A stretch of DNA of 12,452 nucleotides from Rikenellaceae bacterium. Lineage in GTDB: Bacteria > Bacteroidota > Bacteroidia > Bacteroidales > Rikenellaceae. The notes under the pieces are model-generated. The model saw nothing but the letters and a program-made list of their open reading frames with translations, was not told the DNA's origin and did not search any database. The stretch spans positions 1 through 12,452 of the forward strand of contig JAITVB010000250.1 of the NCBI GenBank assembly GCA_031286025.1, given 5' to 3'. Position numbers and translations under genes: made by a program. Shown in pieces: positions 7,527 through 12,452 of the stretch (within the stretch, counting starts at the first letter, position 1; each line of letters opens with the position of its first letter).

Positions 7527-7702
7527 CCCGACGGCATGCACGCCCAAGGGTTTAATAGAGAATCCGGTGTGAATCCGGAACAGTACCCGCTGCTGTGAGT
7601 TCCGAAATGTGTTTCCGGCATCAACGAAGCCACTGTCGCACGCAACATAGGCGATGGGAAGGCGCCCGAAACAGGAACGAGTCAGAAGACCTGCCGACCG
7701 GG
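7527..7702 (+). ncRNA. Cobalamin (adenosylcobalamin-family) riboswitch
   Basis: The aptamer's conserved blocks appear in order. TTTAATAGAGAATCCGG with TGAATCCGG (7551-7577) forms the 5' core and P2, and CCCGCTGCTGTGA corresponds to the family's CCCGCAACTGTA. GCCACTG is at 7629-7635 and GCGATGGGAAGGC at 7651-7663. The 3' B12 box AGTCAGAAGACCTGCCG (7680-7696) has one change from the common form. The ends close as helix P1: CCCG (7527-7530) with CGGG (7699-7702) and CGGCA (7532-7536) with TGCCG (7692-7696). P5 is visible as TCGC/GCGA. Cobalamin binding normally lowers expression of downstream uptake genes, which fits the BtuG-like gene at 8036. Confidence 0.95.
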
Positions 7703-7735
7703 GGACACGGGCTACGCGGAAAACGCCCGCCCCCG
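7699..7735 (+). promoter_or_regulatory. GC-rich hairpin overlapping the P1 3' strand, possible expression-platform switch
   Basis: CGGGGG (7699-7704) pairs with CCCCCG (7730-7735) and CGGGC (7708-7712) with GCCCG (7725-7729), giving 11 bp with a three-base bulge. The first four bases are also the 3' strand of P1, so P1's outer helix and this hairpin exclude each other. It could also be the P13 arm of the family, whose loop can kiss L5; only a weak three-base match was seen. No T-run follows. Confidence 0.5.
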
Positions 7736-8035
7736 ACACCACAACTTTTAGCGTTTTCGGGAGTTAAAGCTAAAAAGGCCGCAGGAATTTTCCTGCCTGT
7801 CCTTGCTCTTTCCCCGTTACATTACCGGTTCTGGTGGCGATAAACTATGTTGAACCAAAACCGTGAAATGCGTATGACACAGTAACCCTTTCAGCATTCG
7901 GGGCTCTCTCCCGCCTCCGGTGGAGAGGAGTTCCTCGGGGGATATTGCCCTCAATCCCATAACTCGACGCCGCAGGAGAGGCGCGATATCCCCTTTTCAC
8001 TTTATCCCGATTTTTCAACCAACGATTTTTCTGAA
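7703..8035 (+). other. Structured leader between riboswitch and btuG
   Basis: This 333-base untranslated stretch has no recognisable gene but several perfect stems. They are TTTTAGC (7746-7752) with GCTAAAA (7769-7775), GCAGGA (7781-7786) with TCCTGC (7791-7796), CTCTCC (7906-7911) with GGAGAG (7922-7927), and the long stem at 7938-7993. A 12-codon frame from ATG 7847 to TAA 7885 is present but nothing shows it is translated. The leader is long for a riboswitch-to-gene distance. Confidence 0.5.
7938..8003 (+). terminator. Candidate attenuator hairpin just upstream of btuG
   Basis: GGGGATATTGC (7938-7948) pairs with GCGATATCCCC (7983-7993), including one G-T pair. CCTC (7949-7952) continues pairing with GAGG (7978-7981) past a single bulged C7982, giving about 15 bp. 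The stem is followed by TTTTCACTTT. It ends 42 bases before the btuG ATG. It could be a conditional terminator controlled by the riboswitch, or simply a stable leader fold. A competing pairing GAGTT (7928-7932) with AACTC (7961-7965) overlaps its loop. Confidence 0.45.
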
Positions 8036-9094
8036 ATGAAACACATAAAATTACTATTCGCCCTTGCGGCAGCTGCATTGTTGTTTACAAACTGCAACAA
8101 CGACGGCGGTTTTGAAGACAGTCCTTATGATCTGACCTCCGGCGGGGTGATCATCCTCGACGAAGGCATGTTGGGAGTTGGCAACGCCGAGATCAGCTAT
8201 TATACGCCCGGCGACGGCCAGGTGATCAACAATGTTTTCGAAAAGGCCAACGATGCCGATTTCGGCGATGCGGCCGCATCGCTCACCTTCTACGGCGGCA
8301 GGATGTACGCTACCCTGAGCGCCTCGGACAAGATCTATGTCATCGATCCGAAAACGTCGCTGATGACGGGCAAACTCACCGATATCAATTCGCCCCGCGA
8401 CATGTATTTCTTCTCGTCGACCAAGGCTTACGTTTCAAGCCTTTATGCCAACGAGATCTACATCGTCAACCCGTCGACGATGACCGTGACCGGCACGGTC
8501 GTCCTGGGCGCAGGCAACAGCGCCGAGACGCTGATCTCGCACGGGGGCTACATCTACACCAATTGTTGGAACAACAATTCGCGCCTGCTGCTGAAGATCG
8601 ATCCGGCCAAAGACCAGGTCGTGGCCACGCTCGAAGTGGGTTACCAACCTAGCAAAATGACGATCGACAAGAACGGCAGCCTGTGGGTCTTCACCGACGG
8701 GGGATGGACCAGCGACTGGACAACCCACCTCGAAACCCCGGCTCTGCACAGGGTAGGCACGATCGATTTCACGGTGGAAAACAGTTGGCCGATGGGCGAT
8801 TGGGACTGGGTGACGGCAGCCGCGATGAATGCCGCCGGCGACAAGTTGTACTATGTCAACACGGATGTGTATGAAATCCCGGTCAGTGGGTCGTATGCCG
8901 ATGCCCGGGCGGTGATCCCGGCCGACGGCCGGTCGTTCTATGGTTTGGGCGTCCTTCCCAACAACGACCTTTATGTGAGCGATCCGCTCGATTACCAACA
9001 GGCGGGCGATGTGTTCCGTTACAATTCGTCGTTCGGCCTCGTCGCTTCATTCAAGGTCGGAGTCGCTCCCGCCAAATTCTACACCTACCGATAA
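8036..9094 (+). CDS. btuG: BtuG-like cobalamin-capturing surface lipoprotein (YncE-type beta-propeller)
   Basis: BtuG proteins of gut Bacteroidetes are surface lipoproteins with a beta-propeller fold. They bind vitamin B12 very tightly and hand it to the TonB-dependent transporter BtuB. The 352-residue product has a lipoprotein signal (MKHIKLLFALAAAALLFTNC) with Cys20 as the lipidation site; Asn at -1 is somewhat unusual. Acidic residues soon after it (CNNDGGFED) fit a surface-export signal. The rest is propeller-like repeats of the form YVIDPKTSLMTGKL (101-114), YIVNPSTMTVTGTVVLG (142-158), LLKIDPAKDQVVATLEVG (186-202), ending DVFRYNSS...VGVAPAKFYTY. The sequence alone shows only a YncE/DUF5074-type lipoprotein. 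The cobalamin riboswitch directly upstream is what makes BtuG the best call. No btuB or btuCDF gene is adjacent. A hairpin terminator follows at 9117. Confidence 0.8.
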   Translation: MKHIKLLFALAAAALLFTNCNNDGGFEDSPYDLTSGGVIILDEGMLGVGNAEISYYTPGDGQVINNVFEKANDADFGDAAASLTFYGGRMYATLSASDKIYVIDPKTSLMTGKLTDINSPRDMYFFSSTKAYVSSLYANEIYIVNPSTMTVTGTVVLGAGNSAETLISHGGYIYTNCWNNNSRLLLKIDPAKDQVVATLEVGYQPSKMTIDKNGSLWVFTDGGWTSDWTTHLETPALHRVGTIDFTVENSWPMGDWDWVTAAAMNAAGDKLYYVNTDVYEIPVSGSYADARAVIPADGRSFYGLGVLPNNDLYVSDPLDYQQAGDVFRYNSSFGLVASFKVGVAPAKFYTYR

Positions 9095-9116
9095 TCGCCG
9101 ATTACGGTTGTCTGCG

Positions 9117-9154
9117 GGGCCTGCGAACTCAAAGTCGCAGGCCCTGTCATTTTA
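9117..9154 (+). terminator. Rho-independent terminator after btuG
   Basis: GGGCCTGCGA (9117-9126) and TCGCAGGCCC (9135-9144) form a perfect 10-bp stem with an eight-base loop, followed by TGTCATTTTA. It lies 23 bases after the btuG stop. On the opposite strand no T-run follows, so it mainly serves btuG, although the convergent dusB ends 32 bases away. Confidence 0.75.
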
Positions 9155-9185
9155 TGAGATTTGCTTTGAGGGAAGGAGCCGGCTG

Positions 9186-10169
9186 TCAAAGGTCGCCCCA
9201 CTGCGCGGCAACGTAGTCGAGTGTGGCATAGAGGTCGGCCGGATCGTCCCGGGTAACAAGCTTCGTTCGGGTTTCCCTGAAGTCGGGCAACCCTTTGAAG
9301 TAAGCGCTCAGGTGGCGGCGCATTTCGAGGACGCCGACTTTGGCACCTTTGAATTCGATCGATTTGTCGAGGTGGAGTTTGGCCAGGGCAACGCGTTCGA
9401 TCACCGAAGGCGCAGGCGGGATGACGCCCGTCTCTAAAAATGTCCGGATCTCATAAAAAATCCAGGGACGGCCGTAAGTGGCGCGACCGATCATGATGCC
9501 GTCGACGCCCCAACGGTCAAAGGCTTCGCGGGCACGTTCGGGCGAGTCGATATCGCCGTTGCCGATGATGGGGATTTTTATGGCCGGATTGTTCCTGACG
9601 GCGCCGATCAGCGTCCAGTCGGCATCGCCGTTATAGAGTTGGCTGCGGGTACGGCCGTGGATGGTGAGGGCGGCGATGCCTACGTCCTGCAGGCGCAGGG
9701 CGACCTCTTCGATATTTCTCGAATCCTGGTCCCAACCCAGGCGGGTTTTGACGGTGACGGGCAATTTGACGGCCTCGACGATGCGGCGGGTCATTTCGAC
9801 CATCGCGGGCACGTCGCGCATCATGCCCGAGCCGGCGCCGCGGTTGGCGATCTTTTTGACCGGACATCCGAAATTGATGTCGATCAGGTCGGGGCCGGCA
9901 ACTTCGGCACGCAGGGCGGCTTCGACCATCGGCCCGATCAGGTGACCGTAGAGTTGGATGCCCACAGGCCGCTCACAATCATAAATGCGCAACTTGGCCA
10001 TCGACTTGGCCGCGTTGCGGATCAGCCCGTCGGAAGAGATGAATTCGGAATAGACGACGTCGGCTCCATACCGCTTGCAGATGTAGCGGAACGAGGGATC
10101 GGTCACGTCTTCCATCGGAGCGAGGAAGAGGGGCCGGTCGGGAAGTTCCATGCCGGCGATTTTTACCAC
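9186..10169 (-). CDS. dusB: tRNA-dihydrouridine synthase (DusB family)
   Basis: Dus enzymes are FMN- and NADPH-dependent and reduce uridines in the tRNA D-loop to dihydrouridine. The 327-residue TIM-barrel protein shows LFLAPMEDVTD at 14-24, DINFGCPVKKI with the catalytic Cys102, VKTRLGW with Lys141, TIHGRTRSQLY with His171, IIGNGDI at 201-207 and MIGRATYGRPW at 226-236. The last two would hold the FMN phosphate. The C-terminal helical domain (about 245-327) is the tRNA-binding part. The start is GTG at 10169-10167, overlapping the end of ung by 7 bases. It is chosen because the family opening, K-I-x-x-x-x-LP before the LFLAPMEDVTD motif, needs these residues; an ATG seven codons in is the alternative. 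It is the last gene of the minus-strand string. Confidence 0.94.
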   Translation of the reverse strand: MVKIAGMELPDRPLFLAPMEDVTDPSFRYICKRYGADVVYSEFISSDGLIRNAAKSMAKLRIYDCERPVGIQLYGHLIGPMVEAALRAEVAGPDLIDINFGCPVKKIANRGAGSGMMRDVPAMVEMTRRIVEAVKLPVTVKTRLGWDQDSRNIEEVALRLQDVGIAALTIHGRTRSQLYNGDADWTLIGAVRNNPAIKIPIIGNGDIDSPERAREAFDRWGVDGIMIGRATYGRPWIFYEIRTFLETGVIPPAPSVIERVALAKLHLDKSIEFKGAKVGVLEMRRHLSAYFKGLPDFRETRTKLVTRDDPADLYATLDYVAAQWGDL

Positions 10170-10825
10170 GCGACGGGTGTTTTACCGGTCGAAGCCAGGT
10201 ATTCGTTGGCTTTCACAAAATGGTTGCAGCCGAAGAAGCCGCGGTAGGCCGACAGGGGGGAAGGGTGTACGGCTTTCAGAATGCAGTTGTGCGCGAGGTC
10301 GACGGCGGCGGCCTTGCGTTGGGCATAAGAACCCCAGAGCAGGTAAACGACGCCTTGTTTTTCGCGGGCAATGGCGTTGACCACGGCATCCGTAAAGGTT
10401 TCCCAACCGCGTCCCTGGTGCGAGGCGGCCTGTCCGGCGCGGACGGTCAGCACGGCGTTGAGCAGCAGCACGCCCTGTCGGGCCCAACGGCTCAGGTCGC
10501 CGTCGGCGGGAATCGGTTGGCCGGTTTCCTGCTTGATTTCCGTAAAAATATTTTGCAGCGACGGCGGGAAAGGCACGTCCGGATTGACCGAGAAACAGAG
10601 CCCGTTGGCCTGTCCCGGGCCGTGATAGGGATCCTGGCCGATAATGACGACTTTCAACTCGTCGAACGGACAGGCGTCGAACGCAGCGAAAATCTTCTTC
10701 CCCGGAGGGTAGACCGTTCCTCGGCTATACTCCTCATGAACGAATTTCACCAATTCGGTGAAGTACGGTTTTTCGAATTCGGACGTCAGGCGAGATTTCC
10801 AACTTTCTGCGATTTTTACGTCCAT
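10163..10825 (-). CDS. ung: Uracil-DNA glycosylase, family 1
   Basis: Ung cuts uracil from DNA and starts base-excision repair. The 220-residue protein has all family 1 signatures. The water-activating loop is GQDPYHGPGQ at 63-72 with Asp65, and FSVNPDVPFPPSLQNI is the Pro-rich loop. LLNAVLTVRAGQAASHQGRGWE (from 121) carries the uracil-binding region, and HPSPLSAYRGFFGC at 187-200 is the DNA-minor-groove loop with His187. Length fits the family norm of about 220-230. The start at 10825 is followed by the usual VKIAESWKSRL opening. It lies 13 bases after the stop of the GH105 gene and overlaps dusB by 7 bases, so it is probably on the same transcript as both. No promoter was recognised in the 13-base gap. 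Confidence 0.96.
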   Translation of the reverse strand: MDVKIAESWKSRLTSEFEKPYFTELVKFVHEEYSRGTVYPPGKKIFAAFDACPFDELKVVIIGQDPYHGPGQANGLCFSVNPDVPFPPSLQNIFTEIKQETGQPIPADGDLSRWARQGVLLLNAVLTVRAGQAASHQGRGWETFTDAVVNAIAREKQGVVYLLWGSYAQRKAAAVDLAHNCILKAVHPSPLSAYRGFFGCNHFVKANEYLASTGKTPVAW

Positions 10826-10838
10826 GTCCTTAGCGCGT

Positions 10839-11981
10839 TTATTTCATCTTGTACACTTCCGTGCCGGCCAACAGGAAGCATCCCAATCCATAGTCCTCAA
10901 AGTCAGGCATACTCGTATACCTCACCGGCTGCCCATCCTTCGGTTCCTTGCCTGTCCCCTGCACATAGCCCAAGAATCCGTCCCGATGCAAACAATCCTT
11001 CACCAACGCGCTCCAAGCCCGATAAATCACCGGCCGGTAAGTCTTCGCGTCCAACAATCCGGCGTTCACCCCATAGGCCATCCCGTAAACGAACAATGCC
11101 GTCCCGGTCAACTCCTTACCCCCGAAGTGCGTCGGATCGTGCAGGCTCACGTTCCAGAATCCGTCCGGACGCTGCAACGGCACCAACGCCGAGCACATAT
11201 CCCGCAACATCTTCACATATTCGCTTCGGTGGGCCTCGTCGGTCGGAATGATCTCCAATACACGCACCATTGCCGCCACGACCCAACCGTTGCCGCGCGA
11301 CCAGTAACAGTCCTCCCCGTTGGGTTCCACATAAGGCGGATCGAAATCGGCATCGCGCCACCACAGCCGGTCGACCGGGTTGTATAGGCCCTTGTCGCCG
11401 ATCCGCGTCTTGGTGTAGTTATACATGTCGTACATCCGCTCGAAATAAGCCCGATCGCCCGTGATCGTCCCCAGTCGGGCAAAGACCGGCATCGCCATCT
11501 GGATCGCGTCGATCCATGTCCAGTCGTCGATCCGGGTCGAGTCCATCATGGCGTCGATCGATTTCCTGATGATCTCCATCCGCCGGGGTTGCGGATCGAT
11601 TCGGCAGAGTTCAAGATACACCTGCCCGCAGCATTGGTTGTCGGCATTGCGCGTGGTGTAGCCCCGGTTGAGGTCCCAGTCGAAGCGCTCGCCCCACAGT
11701 GTGGCGTAGTCGAGCAGCCTTTTGTCCTGTGTCAGGTTGTACAGGGCCATTTCGCCCTCGAAATAGACGGCGCGGGTCCAGATGTTGCCCGGATAGACAC
11801 GTGCGCGCGACGGGTAAGGCATCCCTTCGCCCGGATCGGGCCACCGTTTCATGTAATAGTCGTTGGCCACGGTCAGCGCCTTGAGTACGTCGGCCTTTTT
11901 CGGTTTCTGTTGCGCCTGGGCCGGGGATGCCACCCATCCGGTCAGAAGGGCTGCCGCAACGATCAGAATCGTCTTTCTCAT
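10839..11981 (-). CDS. Unsaturated rhamnogalacturonyl hydrolase, GH105 family
   Basis: GH105 enzymes remove the unsaturated galacturonic acid that rhamnogalacturonan lyases leave at the non-reducing end of oligosaccharides. The 380-residue product starts with a signal peptide (MRKTILIVAAALLTGWV, with cleavage likely after AQA at about residue 23), so a periplasmic site is expected. The alpha/alpha-barrel motifs visible are NADNQCCGQ with Asp114, DDWTWIDAIQMAMP with Asp158 (matching the family's catalytic Asp), YWSRGNGWV at 226-234, HFGGKELTGTALFVYGMAYGV, and a C-terminal SMPDFEDYGLGCFLLAGTE. It starts three bases after the stop of the PL11 gene, whose product makes its substrate. The closest alternative is a GH88 unsaturated glucuronyl hydrolase, but the PL11 neighbour favours GH105. 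Confidence 0.88.
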   Translation of the reverse strand: MRKTILIVAAALLTGWVASPAQAQQKPKKADVLKALTVANDYYMKRWPDPGEGMPYPSRARVYPGNIWTRAVYFEGEMALYNLTQDKRLLDYATLWGERFDWDLNRGYTTRNADNQCCGQVYLELCRIDPQPRRMEIIRKSIDAMMDSTRIDDWTWIDAIQMAMPVFARLGTITGDRAYFERMYDMYNYTKTRIGDKGLYNPVDRLWWRDADFDPPYVEPNGEDCYWSRGNGWVVAAMVRVLEIIPTDEAHRSEYVKMLRDMCSALVPLQRPDGFWNVSLHDPTHFGGKELTGTALFVYGMAYGVNAGLLDAKTYRPVIYRAWSALVKDCLHRDGFLGYVQGTGKEPKDGQPVRYTSMPDFEDYGLGCFLLAGTEVYKMK

Positions 11982-11984
11982 ATA

Positions 11985-12452
11985 TTATTTCGTTACGGGT
12001 TGAATCAGGGGCGTGTATTCCGGAGCGTCGGCCGGATCGACCCCTATGTAATAGGATGTCATCGGCGGTTGGTCGTACCCCATTGACCGGTGTGCAATGT
12101 AGTTGCGGTAGAGCGGATCCTGGATCAGGCTCACACGGCGGTCGCGAGCCGAAATCGTGGTCGAATAGACACGCAACTCGCCCGGCAGCATCGTGACGAT
12201 CTCCTCGCGCCAGTCTCCGCTCATGTCGGCGATCATCATGACCGCGCCTTGGAGGCCGTTGGCCAGTACCGATTTGTCCTGATACTTGATCACACTGAAG
12301 GTGCCGCTCTGGCGGTCGCGTTGAGTGGTGGCGCGCAGCACATCGTTACCCCACCAGATCCATTCGCGGCAGCCGGGGATGACAGCGGTCGAACCGATGC
12401 GCCGTCCGTCGGCGGTGAACATGTAGCGGTCGTCTTGGCCTGCTTTGGTCGC
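11985..12452 (-). CDS. Rhamnogalacturonan lyase, PL11 family, C-terminal part (5' end outside the window)
   Basis: The frame is open from the right window edge to TAA at 11985, giving the last 155 residues. They include RYMFTADGRRIG, CREWIWWGNDVLRA, MIADMSGDWREEIVTM, ELRVYSTT, IQDPLYRNYIAHRSMGYDQPP and TSYYIG. The GDWREEI...LRVY...DP-Y-R...YNQPP-type order is characteristic of the C-terminal propeller blades of PL11 rhamnogalacturonan lyases (YesW/YesX type). These cleave the rhamnose-galacturonic acid backbone of pectin by beta-elimination. Endo or exo action cannot be told from this fragment. The GH105 gene starts three bases downstream, consistent with a rhamnogalacturonan I degradation operon whose promoter lies beyond the window. 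Confidence 0.85.
   Translation of the reverse strand, partial: ATKAGQDDRYMFTADGRRIGSTAVIPGCREWIWWGNDVLRATTQRDRQSGTFSVIKYQDKSVLANGLQGAVMMIADMSGDWREEIVTMLPGELRVYSTTISARDRRVSLIQDPLYRNYIAHRSMGYDQPPMTSYYIGVDPADAPEYTPLIQPVTK

Noticed and set aside
5996..7555. A 519-codon plus-strand open frame
   Set aside because: It is antisense to the S46 peptidase gene in GC-rich DNA. Its translation is rich in His, Arg and Gly with no recognisable domain, and the opposing frame has a full catalytic triad.
7703..8035. A second known riboswitch or a tRNA in the leader before btuG
   Set aside because: No tRNA T-loop or anticodon arm and no conserved box of another riboswitch class was recognised; only unassigned hairpins are present.
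10220..11251. A 343-codon plus-strand open frame spanning ung and the GH105 gene
   Set aside because: It crosses two well-supported genes on the other strand, and its second half is Ser/Pro/Arg-rich shadow sequence.

Overview
The window reads as a chromosomal segment of a GC-rich Bacteroidales bacterium, most like Alistipes (Rikenellaceae). That assignment is inference from several signs: GC content in the high fifties, promoters with the Bacteroidetes -7 element TAnnTTTG and few Shine-Dalgarno sites, an S46 dipeptidyl-peptidase, a BtuG-like surface lipoprotein behind a cobalamin riboswitch, a TonB-dependent receptor, and a PL11/GH105 pectin locus. No tRNA, rRNA, CRISPR array or insertion sequence was seen.

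Layout. Positions 1-954 (minus) hold the N-terminal part of a TonB-dependent-receptor-like outer-membrane protein. It is open to the window edge and has no ordinary start codon. It abuts smpB (947-1402, minus), the tmRNA partner. A 247-base divergent spacer leads to pdxB (1650-2684, plus; pyridoxal phosphate synthesis), then pyrD (2762-3820, plus; pyrimidine synthesis) and cinA (3897-5141, plus; NMN deamidase and nucleotide housekeeping). A 17-bp perfect hairpin (5183-5220) separates cinA from the convergent S46 dipeptidyl-peptidase (5243-7390, minus).

The most interesting part is 7391-9154. Divergent promoters lie at 7444-7512. They are followed by a full cobalamin riboswitch (7527-7702), a further 333-nt structured leader, and one B12-capture lipoprotein gene of BtuG type (8036-9094) with its own terminator (9117-9154). 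No btuB, btuC, btuD or btuF is next to it, so this looks like a stand-alone, B12-repressed capture protein.

From the right edge leftwards on the minus strand runs a tight gene string: the end of a PL11 rhamnogalacturonan lyase (11985-12452), a GH105 unsaturated rhamnogalacturonyl hydrolase (10839-11981), ung (10163-10825) and dusB (9186-10169). The first two act in succession on rhamnogalacturonan I. The last two are DNA-repair and tRNA-modification genes that appear to share the transcript, with gaps of 3 and 13 nt and one 7-nt overlap.

Most genes are well-known families. The points worth a second look are the orphan btuG with its long leader, the missing start of the receptor gene, the cysteine at the catalytic-base position of the class 2-like PyrD, and the mixed pectin/repair operon.
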